From contig OZ237735.1 of the NCBI GenBank assembly GCA_965178125.1, positions 992,001 to 1,056,000 of the forward strand: 64,000 nucleotides of DNA, in the 5' to 3' direction. Origin of the DNA: Bilabrum cf. latius. Its lineage: Eukaryota; Bigyra: Bicosoecida; Bigyra; Bicosoecida. The notes under the pieces are model-generated. The model searched no databases. It was not told the origin of the DNA and saw only the letters and a list, made by a program, of their open reading frames with translations. Position numbers and translations under genes: made by a program. Below are positions 1-12,300 of this stretch, piece by piece; position 1 is the stretch's first letter; every line of letters begins with the position of its first letter.

Positions 1-3000
1 ATCGTGGCTGTCCTTGACATGGCGACAACGATTGCAAACGACGCAGGTCTGGGTTCTCTGCTGACCGAAGACTCATCTGCAGTAGCCATCGATGCGCTAT
101 GCTTGGAGGGATCTCCTAGGGGAGAACACATTGCAACCAATGTTTTGTTCTAGTTTTTTCCAGAGCCACCATCGCATCAGCTGCCCGAAGAGGATCTTGC
201 AGCTCTTGCTGTTCGAGTTGCTGCTGGCCTGCGATTAGCTCTCAACACGGCATTTCGCCTGAAACAGTTAGAATCTTTTGGTCAACCTGGTCATATATTT
301 GAGGTGGACCCCACTGAAGCCCTGCAAGGACCCATGGGGGGCTTCGGGCCGTGGAGAAACGGGGCGTACTTTGACGCCATTCGTCTGTCTCCCAGCGGTG
401 GCACCCGTGTCTGGACTCGCTGGTGCAGCGCCACAGAAACTTCCATCGTAGCAGCACGGACAAAACAGCACATGGACGGTTCTCGGGACGGCTCACCTGA
501 CTTTGCTACGGTGGGCACACGGACAGCGGATGTGACAAGTTCAGGACGGGTATCGCGTGCAGCTGGTGCCAAACCAAGGCTATCAGCTGGTCTGCAGGCT
601 GCTATTGGGGTGGGTCCATTGAACTTAGTTGGGGGTTCGCTAGGGGTGTCAATAGAGCTCATTCAAAAGCAAAGGAGGCGCCAGAGCGTAACTGAGCGAG
701 CGAAGCGGCTGTTAGACAGCGACGACAAGCTCGTTGGAGACTCGCGAAGGTCGCAGGAGCGCATGATCGATGCAAGGCGGAGAGTTGTAAATTCGGGCGA
801 CCTTCGCTCCGCGCTTGCGCTGCTTGCCTTGGAGCTGCACTGGGCGTTTGCAGTTGCTGCTGGATTTGCTGAGCAAGGCGGTCGCTCCGAGGAGGCCGCC
901 TCCTTGCAGAGCCTCGCGAGAAGGAGCCGCAACCTGGGCGCGCATGATTCGTCCAAGAGCGGCAAAGTTGCTTCAAAAGTCACAAACGACGACATTCTTT
1001 GGGAATCTATGGGTGATGGGTCCCCAGATGCCCCGGCTATTCACTGGTCGTCAATCTTGCAAAGCATCGATCGATCCGTTCCAAGTGACCATGCACAGAC
1101 CGCTCATGTAGAACCGCTGGAGCGTGCAGAGGCACTTAGCATAGCTGAAACTGCCGTGGCGGTGCTTCGTGTCCTCCAGGAGGACACTGCAGCCGAAGGA
1201 GTCATCAACATGGAGCTTCGCAGGACCAACTCTTTGACCCCAAAGCTCGCTAGCGAACTCGTGCACGTGCTTGTGCACAAGAATGATGCCGAGTAGGCAT
1301 CCGCAGTTGTCGACTGGCTTGCCCGCAGTGGCGCACTTTTGCACCCTCATGCTCTGGTTTAGATCATGCGGTCCCTTTGCAAAGATCATAGCTACCAGAG
1401 AGCTGTTCAGATTGGTCTGGTGGCTCTCCGACTGCTGCACTCTGACGAGAGTGGGCTCCGTGTGTACGAGAACAGGATTGCATCTGAGATCTTAAATTCA
1501 TTGATTCGAAAGATGCAACGTGACCACTTGGCTTGGATCCGAGGAATTGGACCTAGCACTGGGCTTTATTCGGCCGTTGTATCCGGGCACGTTGTGCGTG
1601 GAAGCGAACAAGTCGAGTAGGATGATACAGAAGATGAGGACGGCCATAGTGGTAGCAGGACAGAAGAAGATGTGCCACAGTCGCTAGTTCTTTCTGGTTT
1701 TGGTGCTGACAGTATCCGAAGAAATACGAGCTTGCGACGGCTTCCCCGAGCAGGCGAAGTTACGTGCGACGCACGATCGCTGTCGGTTGTTGAAGAGGCG
1801 GCATTTGAGATCATACGAAAAACGGCCCTCAACGACATGTTGTCTAGTGACGTCTTCTTTGCAGCCGTGATGAAGTTCTTTGTGGGCATATCGAGGCCCT
1901 CGCTCGCATTGGCTGCGTTCGAGCAGTCGCTGTGCAGCACTGAGCCGCCGTCCACTTCGATGGTGCAAGCCTTGGCTCTCGCGTCGTCTGCGTGTGGAGT
2001 ATCGCTTCCAGTAAAAATGGCTGCGTCCTCTCTTGTTCTTCCGGCTGTCCGGACGTTCAGCGAGCTGGACAGTCACGGCCGTGGCGACTCAGACTCAGAC
2101 GCAGATGTGGAGGGGCCCGCGGCAACACATCTGTAGCAGCAAGCTAGAACTGGGAGCTCTCGTGATTTGTTTGCTGATTTTGCCGCCGACAGGTTGCAGC
2201 AAGTGTGGTTTCCGTCCGACTCGCACGCCTGGGTCGCAGAGGAGACCCACCACTCATCAGAATGGAGTCCGCAATCTAGGCAGGGCGGGACCTTCGTGGA
2301 GGACGTCGTCGTGCCTCCAACAGGTTCTAGCCCTGCTGCGAGGTACACCCCGACACAGGACACTGTGCAGCAGCCTGTGGTTCTTGGGATGCTGTCTGAC
2401 CCGGATGCATCTTCGCGTGATGTACTCAGTTTCCGCGAGAGTCGCAGTCTCGAACGGCTTCCTACGGACTGGACGAGGCTACGCGATATCGACTAGGTCC
2501 TCCGCGCTTCGATTATTGCATTGTAGTCGGTAGGCGATTGGAGTGGTGTGCAGGACCTTTTGGAAGAGGTTCTCCACGAGCGCAGCCCGGGAGCACCCCC
2601 TGGAGAGCACACCGTCGTTGGGCTGCTCCTATGCACCGCCAAGTGCGGCAGACCCGAAGCAGCTGGAGCTGCTGTGATTGCTTCACTTCGTGCATCCGGT
2701 GCACTTGAAGAGCTTCCTGGTTGGACTGTGACATCAACTGACGTGGTGGAGTACTTGATCAGCAAGCTCGGGGTCACAGGCCCAGGGGAATCTGGAGCAG
2801 CAAACTCGCCGGGCACAGAACCACGCAATGTGACTGGAAGAGTAAGTTCACAGTCCGCTTCACAGTCTGCCAACTTGCCAGCAGGCCTGCTTCAAGACGA
2901 TGAAAGAGACACCTTTACACAGAGCGGATGGGGCGGTGCAGAGTCGCCGTCGTTCTACTCGGCTGAACTCGCTGCTGACGTGCAGTTGGATTCGGCGTCG

Positions 3001-3210
3001 GGCCATGGTGGTACCGCGGATGTTTGGAACCCAGAGGATCAGGCGTGGGGGTTCCGCGTTCGCTTGACAAGCGCTGGGCATAGGGATTCATTGGCTGAGG
3101 AACTCCGTCTCAGGGTCCCTCGGCTGCGAAAGCTGCTTGTAGGGGCACCTTCCACCCGGGGTGCGACTGGGCGTGCACCTCATCGAGTTCTTTCAACGGA
3201 GTCCAGCTGA
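1..3210 (+). CDS. PPR-like helical-repeat protein, 5' end outside the window
   Basis: A single frame is open from base 1 to a TGA at 3208-3210 (1,069 sense codons visible) if TAG is read as an amino acid. Seven TAGs lie in this frame (151, 1294, 1360, 1618, 2134, 2494, 2524) and there is no TAA or TGA before the end. Several stretches look like degenerate pentatricopeptide-type helix pairs, for example around 1300-1450, 1840-1960 and 2545-2700, where amphipathic helices of about 15 residues pair up with small residues between them. The N-terminal third and the segments between are Ser/Ala/Gly-rich. PPR proteins usually bind organellar RNA, but no targeting signal can be judged because the start is missing. 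The PPR call is weak; another alpha-solenoid family is possible. That one gene spans the whole interval is well supported by the unbroken frame. Confidence 0.6.
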
Positions 3211-3579
3211 CGATCTTGGCAAGCATGGTTCGGAGAGCCGTGTCATTTCTACAGCGCAATGCATTGCGCGGCCAAGGGGACGCACGGCCGCGCGTACCAG
3301 AATACCAGAATAATTTGTAGGGTAAAGAAACCACACAAAGTAATGTGCAACCACGAATGGCTGTCACACCCCCAAGGTGGGGCCATCAAAGATGACCTCA
3401 GAGAACAACGCGATCAAAAGACCCGCAGCCCCCCCCTAGCGCGTCGGCACGGACATACAGTAACGTTTCAATTCTGGTATTCTTGTAAATGTGTGGCAGA
3501 TTGTCTGCGCACCGTTACTGTGAGCTGGAACGCACTTCAACTTACCCACCAACTCTATTGAAACAAATCGATTGTTACT
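3211..3579. other. Intergenic region between PPR-like gene and kinase gene
   Basis: This is a 369-base gap between the TGA at 3210 and the kinase ATG at 3580, both genes on the plus strand. I see no conserved coding frame, RNA gene or repeat. It should hold the 3' end signals of the first gene and the promoter of the kinase. Confidence 0.5.
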
Positions 3580-6129
3580 ATGTCATCCGTCCCACCAGTC
3601 CAAGTTACGCCTGATTTGACTATTCGATTGGATTCTGACGAGGTCCTGCGAGTCAATGGATTCAGAATCTTGTCCACAATCGGGCGCGGAACTTTCTCAG
3701 AGGTAGTTCTTGCCGAGAAAGATGGCTGTCACTACGTAAGTCGATGTATCCTGGTTTGTTTGAATCTACTCCGGGCCTTCATGGGGCGCACCTTGATCAG
3801 AGCCTCGGTTTCGACAGCAATTCCCCGCAGGCAATCAAGTGGCTCGACAGAGTTAAGCTAGCCAGGCAAGGTGCATTTCGGTCGAGTGGGGGCATTGGGT
3901 GCACTGCAAGGACTCCGCTTCAACTGGTTTCGAATGAGGTCGTTGCTACTGGACTGCGGATCCTCTCAACTTCATCCACAGTGCCGGCACTAGAAGTGAT
4001 TAGTGACGGGGGGAGGGACTTGTTCATTGGTAAGTCACATAAGAATTCTGTGGTTTCAGTTCGGAGATTTACGATGCTCCGAACGGCTCAGGCATGCATG
4101 TCGTCGAATTAGCTTCCCCGCAGTGCAAGAGTATGCTGAAGCTGGGGCCATCATGGTGCCACTTGACGAAGAGAAGGGCTCGTATCTTGCCTCATTTGGC
4201 GGTATTTCTAGCCCACTTACCCCAGCATCTGAGGCTGAGGTATCGCAGGAGCCATCTGCAGAGTGTTTTGAGGAAGGCATTGCTAGGGTGATGTTTCGCT
4301 CCATTCTAGCCGCATTGAAAGAGTGCCACGAAAAAGGTATTGCCCACCGTGACGTTAAACCTGAAAATGTTGTAGCTAGCGCGGATGGTCGAGTTCGACT
4401 GACTGATTTCTCAAGCTGTTACCTTTTCTCGCGCCCTGCACAAGCGGCGAGCACGAGCAGCGCCGAAGACGCACTACTGGTGCAGGGAATCGAGGCCCTC
4501 ATCACGGGAGATGACCCTGCCGACCAACACATTGCTGCTGAGATTGCAGCTGCGGCGCATCCGGTGGGTCGCGGGTCCGTGTCGGACCGTCAGATCCGGC
4601 AGCTGCATGCGAAGGAGCACCCAGCGTCGGGCGCTCACACTGGCTCCAAGCAATCTGCCCACGCTGATCCCGGGCACTCGGGAAAAAACGAGCAGACTGA
4701 AGCACAAGAGAGTGTTTCCCGCTCTGCTCCTCGGTCCACTTCGCGAGTGGACAACTTCGATGCCACTCCGAGGCCAGCGTGCCCCAACACGAAGCCACCC
4801 AGGCCGCCGATGCCGCCTCCAGGCGACACAGATTTGGATTAGGCTTTCGTCACCGCCCCGAGCGCTGGTGCTAGCAAAGAGGCGCCCGCAGAGGATGAGT
4901 AGGCGGTGGATGCGGCCGGATCCGTCGAGGCAAAGGAGCGCGCGCCTCGAGCTGAGGTGACAGACACACAAGGAACTCCCGCGTTCTTTCCACCCGAGGC
5001 GTGCAGTGCCGCGGGTGGGGGCCACAGGGAGGCCAGCCAGCAAGTGCGGTTCGATGCCTTCAAGCAAGACGCGTGGGCAGCTGGGGTCACTCTGTACTGC
5101 TTGCTGTTCGGCTACCACCCGTTTGCATCCGAGGAAACTCCCACGGCTGAGGAACTGTTCTAGAGGATCGGGAAGGGCACCGTGGACCTTCCACGGCGAG
5201 CTGGCGACGGGGCGGTGGAGCACTTGGAGGTGCCGCTGTCTGGGAACGGAGCAGCCGACATTGCAGCCGCTGAGAAAGCTGCCCTGGCTGGGATTCCAGA
5301 TGATGAGGCCGCCGAGGCATTGGCTGACAGCGATCGCTTGTTTGTTTCGCCGCAGGCTGAAGAGCTGCTCGTCCTCCTGCTAGCCGCAGATCCCGACAAG
5401 CGGCTGTCCGTCCAGCAAGCCATGGATCACCCGTGGATTCAAACAGACCACGACAGGCAGTTCACCGAGTGCCCTGCCATCGATCTATCTGCTCTGGAAC
5501 CGTATGAGTCCCTCATCGTCGACTAGCTTCGAGAGGACAAGGCACGCGGCGGCACTGGCGTGCTCTCGGCAGACGGCAAGCAGAGCATGCTAACCTTTGA
5601 TCCTGGGGCCTCAATGCCAGCGACCGATCTTGGTGCCATTGAGGCTCCAGGATCGAAGGCAGCAGCTGATGCAGGACGGGAGCCTGTAGGTGCTGCTGCA
5701 GGTGCCGACTCTGGGATGCCAAGCGTTGCTGCAGACGGTGCCGCAGCCGCCCCTGTTGCTCGCGAGCCAGCTCGGCTGGTGGATCGCGGGTTCCTGTCTA
5801 AGAGGGGTCGCATCTTGAAGAGCTGGAAGCAGCGCTGGATACTGATCCGAGAAAACGTGTTGATGTACTTCGCTGACGAAGTGGAGGATGCGGACGAGCT
5901 GGACTTGGAGGAGCTGGGCAAGCGAGCGACGGGCGAGGTGATCCCACTCGACGGGCCGACTTATGTGTCCGCGCAGCCCAAGCCGAAGAAACCGTATCGA
6001 TTCTGTGTGGAAGTAGAAGGAAGACAGCTGTACCTGCAGGCAGCAAGCCAAGACGACCTAGACGCGTGGATGGAGTCAATCAAGTATCTTGCCGCCAAAG
6101 CAAGGGCAGACGCCGCACACTCGTCGTGA
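3580..6129 (+). CDS. CaMKK-type serine/threonine kinase with C-terminal PH domain
   Basis: Three exons, 3580-3735, 3831-4029 and 4124-6129, give 786 residues; the introns (95 and 94 nt) have GTAAGT donors and CCCCGCAG acceptors. Visible motifs are a Gly loop (IGRGTFSEVV, about residue 35), the AIKWL lysine just after intron 1, a region resembling the CaMKK RP insert (KLARQGAF), HRDVKPEN near 193, GTPAFFPPEA near 403, DAWAAGVTLYCLLFGYHPF near 435 and HPWI near 554. The layout fits the CaMKK/SnRK-activating group, which phosphorylates AMPK- or CaMK-type kinases. A PH domain (about 673-778, with KSWKQRW) suggests recruitment to phosphoinositides. Oddities: the Mg-binding DFG is DFS (about 212), and about 190 residues of low-complexity sequence sit inside the activation segment. 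In-frame TAGs lie at 4840, 4900, 5161 and 5524; that at 5161 sits in an ELF-x-RI context where Gln or Glu is common. It ends in TGA. Confidence 0.85.
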
Positions 6130-6467
6130 GGGGCATCATCCTCGCCATTTTTTGGCTGCATGTACTGCAAGAGCGTTGGGGTTTCTGCTTGCTTGATAAC
6201 TGTTGTCGTGCAAGCCAGCAAATGCCAGTCTCGTAGATGTTCGATGCCTTGCAACAAACGCTGTGCACTGTGCACACACGCAGTGGCTCCATAAAAAGGA
6301 GGCACATCAGTCCAACGGCCCTCGTCTCGGGATTTGTTCACCTAACACCACCACTCCAACAACTGCCCGCCTTTTGCGAATGATGAGGAGAACCAATCGT
6401 ACACAACCCCGCCGGCGGCGACCTCTCGCCCCAGATCCAGTCAATTTGGATCGGTACCCTGTCCGAA

Positions 6468-9325
6468 ATGGCCGCTTCTGGCGCTGGTGAAAGCTTGAAG
6501 GCATCTAAAACTGACATTAGTGAACCAGGGAAGGATCTTGTTGGCCGCACTGAGCGAGGTGTCAAGCTGCAGCAGTTTGAGAATCCACTCCCTCTGGTCT
6601 TCTTCTCTTCGGCTGACGAGACATCCATAGATGGCCAATCAAAATATAACCCAAGAGTAGCCTCCTTCTTGCGCGACGATTGGATTGCGGGCCAAATGAG
6701 CGTTCGGTGAGATTACAGCATTGCAAACGCACGCGTCCCGCCATTCTTAATTAAACTGGTTCAACGCGGGCCTCTTAAACTATTTGCACAGGGAATCAGA
6801 GTACACCGAGTATCACGCTATGAGATTATTCGCTGGAAGCTGGAATGTCAACGGGAAACATCCTGACAAAGACATGGCCCCTTGGCTTCTTGGGAGAGCC
6901 GCAGGTGCAGCCGCTGCCGAATCACGCGAAGCCGGTACCTCGCTTCCCGAAGTTTCCCAGCTCGCTGATATCATTGTGATAGGGTAAGAAGGTGTTTACC
7001 ACAGCGGAGATTTGCAAGGCGTTTTTCGGCATTTCACGATAGTCTTGCTTTCGACCGATTCGTCGCAGGCTGCAAGAAATGGTCGATCTAAGCGCTGCAA
7101 ATGTAGCCATGGCAGGTGAAAGCGTGGCAAGAGCAAACCAGTGGCAGCGATGGCTACTTTAGACCCTAAATTCGGCTGCCATTGACGAGCACGACGATGA
7201 GGTAGTTCCAGTGGCCTCCCAGGCTCTCGTCGGTGTGTATGCCATTGTTTTCGTAAAGAAGAAGCATTTGCCTTTCTTGCATGACGTAGATGTTACCAGT
7301 ACGGCAGTGGGAATGCTCGGGATGGGCAACAAAGGTGCTGTTGCGGTTCGCCTTCGCTTGCACGATTCCACGTTCTGCTTCATTTGCTCACACCTGGCCG
7401 CACATCGCGACAAGGTGGACGCAAGAAACAAGGATTTTGCAAGCATTATGGAGCGAACAGCGTTTTCTGGAGAAGGGGAATCCCTGACAGAGGGTGAAGG
7501 CGGGGCAGGCGGGCGACCTGCGCGTCAGCTCACGACCTCGCGGCCCATCCCAATATCTGAGCACGAGTTCATCATCTGGCTCGGGGATCTGAACTATCGT
7601 GTAGATTCGGTTGTGTCGGTCAAAACTGCAATGTCTCTTGCGAAGGAAAGCAAGAAGAGTGCCGGTGCCCTCGAGAGCTTGTATCGACACGATCAGCTGC
7701 GCCGGGAGCGCGCCGAGGGCAGGGTATTTCAGGGCTTCGAGGAAGGCGAGATCAGGTTTCCTCCCACCTACAAGTTCATTCCTGGTACTGATCGGTTCGA
7801 TGATCGGCCGGATAAGAAGATGAGAGCGCCTGCTTGGTGCGACCGCATCCTGTGGCGGGTGACACGGGATCCGAGGCACCTGCAGGCCCTCTTCTACGGC
7901 TCTTGTCAGCAGATGGTAGCATCTGATCACAAGCCCGTCATGACCCTGTTCGATACAGCTGTGCGAACTACCGTGGTTGCACGGCGCCAAGAAGTTTATC
8001 TCTCAATTTTGAAGCAGCTGGACGAAATGGAGAACCTGATGCGACCAAAGGTCGAGCTCACTCCGTCGGATGGCCTGCTGGACGTTGGGCCTGTCAGTGT
8101 AGGTGTCGCCGTTCAGAAAACAGTAACCTTGAGAAATGTGTCGCCTGTAGCAGCAGGTTTCCGTTTTGTCCCGAAGCCGGAGGAGCGAGTGCTGTTTCCT
8201 CCGTGGCTGCACGTAGCACCGGCCTTTGGGCTCCTTCCTCCCGGCGAGTCTGTGTCTATCGATATCACTGTTGCCGTTGGCCCTGCTGTTGCGCGGGATC
8301 TTGCTCTAGGTCGGCCAACATTGAGCGATATTCTAATCTTACGGATAGAGAAAGGAAGAGACTTCTTCCTGTCGATTTCTGGCAAGGCAATGCCATCGTG
8401 TTTTGGCTGCACACCTTCTCAGCTCGCCGGGCGCATCGAGCCAATGCATTCAATTGCTGCTCCAGGCATCGCTGTCAGCAGTATCATATCAACTGCAGAC
8501 TCTGCTAGTGGTGCAGCAGGTGGTATCTCTGGTGCTTCAGGTGAACCATCAGTTCAACTAGCAGCAGGAAGTGGTGCCGACGAGTCTGCCCCTGCAAAGG
8601 CAACCACTGGGGGCCGAGCCGGTGAGCTCATGAAGCTTCCAAAGGAGGTGTGGAGACTTGTAGATGCGCTTGCTGTAGCGCCTGGAGGTGCTGGCCTGTA
8701 GCATCCTGGACTTCTCGTATGTCCGGGTAGTCCAAGCGAGGTTGTCACCATTCGCCAGTGCCTTGACACCGGCAAGGACTTTCCTGGCACTGTCAGCCCT
8801 CTATCCATCGGCCAGGTCCTAATTGAGCTGGTATCCAGCTTTGTTGAGCCGTTGATACCATGCGCACTGTTCCCGACCGATGATTTCGACGGTCTCTCCG
8901 TGGAAAGGTGGTGCAAGGAGATGGCGAGCGTGCTTCCGGGACCACACTACAACCTGCTTGTCTACATGGTTGCATTTGGACGAGAGCTGCTTCACCCAGA
9001 GAACTCCAAGAAGAACTTGCTCAACGCAGACTCGCTTGCGTTTATCCTGTCTCGTGCCATGATGCGATCCGTTCCACACGACTGCGCCCTCGCACACTGT
9101 GAAGCAGGGCACGAAGCAGACCACTTGTACGGAATGCTGCATGCAACGGGCACTCATGACGATACTTCAATTGTAGTTTAGGGTTCAAGAGCATTCGTGA
9201 GATTCTTGCATGATTCGTACTCGGATTTAGGCACAATGTGGCGACCAACGCAGGCGGAGCAGCGGAGGATGCATCAAGTACTCCGGCTACTGCTAGTCGC
9301 AGAAAAAGTCCAGGAATTGTTGTGA
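6468..9325 (+). CDS. OCRL: OCRL/INPP5B-like inositol polyphosphate 5-phosphatase
   Basis: Exons 6468-6706, 6792-6983 and 7069-9325 (two 85-nt introns) encode 895 residues. The 5-phosphatase domain begins with AGSWNVNG (about 96) and has VGFQEM-like IGLQEMVDL across intron 2, SHLAAH, WLGDLNYRVD (about 313) and PAWCDRILWR (about 397), so the catalytic set looks complete. It should remove the 5-phosphate from PI(4,5)P2 or PI(3,4,5)P3 on endosomal, Golgi or ciliary membranes. An ASH domain follows (about 475-595, ending in CFG), then an OCRL-type RhoGAP-like domain (about 668-895, with KLPKEVWRLVD, CLDTG and YMVAFGRELL). This order is the OCRL/INPP5B signature. TAGs at 7160, 8699 and 9179 fall inside conserved domains; 8699 precedes H-P-G where human OCRL, as I recall it, has Q-T-P-G. 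The stop is TGA, 59 bases from the convergent gene's stop. Confidence 0.92.
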
Positions 9326-9384
9326 GGGCTGATGGTGAATTGAATACAATCGAAACCATTTGGCAACTAGCGTCATGTGGAAAT

Positions 9385-12300
9385 TTATTTTAACAGAGTG
9401 TCATGCAGAGACACGTGAAACCGCTTAGACATCCTTAGAATACTCCTAGCTCGCTCACTATCTCCTCGCTCTTTAGCTTCCAAGAATGCAGACCTGATCC
9501 CGTGTTGCAATCGGTCGAGCACCATTCTAGGGTCCCATGAAATAGGAATACCCTCGCCTATCTCCTTGAACTGCCGAAAAAACTTACCATCGAGTATCCT
9601 CAACCCTGACGCATCGTCCACAACCGAACCTTCATGTCCGGAGGTCAAGTGCCTGGGGCTGTCAATTCCAATTGACCCCGTCTGCAGATACCTGAGAACA
9701 CCTCTTACATCTGACACCGCAGTCCTAACCCCAAGACCGTGCTCAATGGCACCCTCCACCAACCTAAGCACGCGCTTCGCGGCCTACCCAGCAACCCACA
9801 GCTCATTCTAGAGCTCCTGCACGGAATGCTCACCGATACAAGACATCACGTTGATGTCGCTTACCGCTACAATTGTGTCGTCATGCTTTAAGTCGCGCCT
9901 GGAGAGTTCAGATGCAAGCACGCTGCACTCATCCGCTAGGGTTCTCAGTCGGTGGCGGGCGTCAATGCTTCGAAATATGGAGTCGACAAACCACAGACTA
10001 GACTAGAGATGACAAAGACGCTCACAGCACGTAGCAAGCAGCTCAGACACACGTGGGCTGGCAGCATTAGTCTTCGCAAGGCAACGCTGGTGAAAGTGGT
10101 CGAGCAATGGCACTGCTGCTGCGGCCGGTAGCGGACATGCTCGCACCCACAGCCGATTGGCGTTCTTTTCCAGAGCCGTACACTCGGGGGCAGACTCTAA
10201 GTGGGCTGCCATGCCCGCTTCACTCGGCCGCATGCACAGAGCATACAACTGTCCAGCGGTGCTGCCCGCATGGCCGGCCTGGACAGTTTCAGCTGCTTCA
10301 AGCACGGTCCTGGAAACTGTGCTTAAAGCCTTCTCAACTTGATGGGATCCCAATACTTGCTCAATCGAATGCCGTCCTGGTACAGCTCCAATGCTTCGAA
10401 TGCTTGATGAACTTGCTGGGGGGCGTGTCGAGCCAAGGGAGATCCAAGAGCCGTACCGAGCAGCTCTTTCTAAAGCATCAATGCTAGCTCCTACACGAGA
10501 GGCGTAAGGCGCCACAGTCTGGAGCTCCTTTTCCTCCCCACTGAGCACCGGTAAAATAGAGCTCAGCTATGTGCTCGAGGAATGCTTGCTCGCCGGACTA
10601 CGCAACGCAGCTGGGGCAGCTTCTTCAACCTTCCCAGTCTCATCGGACAGCGCTAGCCTAGATACAAACAGCCTCGGGCCTCTCAAGGCACCAACGCACC
10701 GTTCATGAGACTGCTTGCCCTCAGTGTCCTCGCGAGATTTATTGGGTGGTTCCTCAGAACTCGGACTCTATCGGGCCAGTAAGGTCGATGGCGGCGTACT
10801 CCCGATTGCTTCAGGGCTGGAGAACTCAAAGTACTTTCGGGATCGCAATACAAGCCTAGTATAGCGAACAACTAACGCAGCGATGTTTCGCTACCACTAT
10901 TGAGCTTTATTGCCATCAGGTCCTGCTGCAAGTGCAACACTAGTATTAAGCACATGCTGCTTTATGGTTTGCCAGCGGGTGCAAACCTCACTTTGAACCA
11001 CAAGCCATTCACAGCACGCAATTAGAGAACACTCACCGGCGCCAGCAGGTCGCGTGTTGGCAATCTCAGACATGTGCTTGCAATCGCGACCTAACTAACA
11101 AGACTCACAACGTGGAATGGAGATCATGCTCCGCAATACTTCTGCAAGAGATGCCAAAGCAGCAAGATCGCTGGTCAGCCACTCCAGCAGCGTTGAACCA
11201 ATGGGATGATCCTTTGCGCGAGATGATGCCGAGCTATGGATTTCGGGAGCCTGTTTCTCGAGTACCGCCTCAAGCCTAGAACACAGCAGGCTCAGTTGCC
11301 GACCAGCTGCCGTTCTGCTTGCGCGTATGCTGCACGCTTCCAAAACATTTGCGTACAGAGAAGCAGTCTGCTCGATGATAACGTATACAGACGATTCAGC
11401 AGCAAGCATTGACTCAGAACCACTGCTGTGCGATCCACTGAGCATTGTGGCAAGCGTTCGTAGCGATCCAGAGTTGACTAGCACGCTCTCTTTCAGGTCG
11501 TCAACATCAACGCGATAGTCTTGTGCAGCATCTGACAGTGAAGCAGAGGCAAGCCACCAGATTGCCGACTCAAAGGATAATCGATTGCCTGCACCACGCG
11601 ATGCATGAGTTGCGCTGCCATGCACAGGAGACATCCCACCACAGCTAAAGCTACGATGCGCGCGAACTCGTGACAGAATGGAGTCGCTCAAGGCATTCCA
11701 CGTCGATCTCGAAGCCAACACCTACGCGATCCAAATGACGCCTGCGATAGCCTTGTCAGACCTCAGAGGCTCTAGCCATGCAACCAGTGCTCGAGGATCG
11801 AGGCAAGACTGCAGCTCCCCACTAGTAGGTTCAGTGCTCTCTGACAACAGTGAATCACCCAGCAAAGCAACTATGGACTCTGCGACCAGAACGCTCTTGT
11901 CCTCACCCTCGAGCAGAATCATACTTCGAACTTGACGACTACCTACTGAGCATTGAGGTGCCCGCACACTTTCCGCGCAGAAATCAGACAGCAAAGATGA
12001 CTTGTGAGCAGGGCGAGCCACGGAATCGGAATGGCCAGAGAACAGAGTGTTGAGGTACACGGCCGGCTGCGTCGATGATCTCCCTTGCGTCCATGCCCAG
12101 CCAAGCCCATGCTTTCCCATAAATGGACGACGCGGAGCAACACACTTTGACAGCATTGCAAGGGTTGGAACACAACGCTTCACAGCAGTGCGGACATCTG
12201 CCATATTCGCGACTAGAGGGAGTGCTCGCACGCGCCCAAGCAGCAAGCGAAGCTGGGCAACTCGGACGGATGCTACTGCAACGAAGATAGACCGCACCGA

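Noticed and set aside
4030-4059. A 30-nt intron in the kinase gene ending at the first CAG
   Set aside because: It leads into a frame that hits TGA soon after; the acceptor at 4123 restores the kinase beta5 strand and the hinge in phase.
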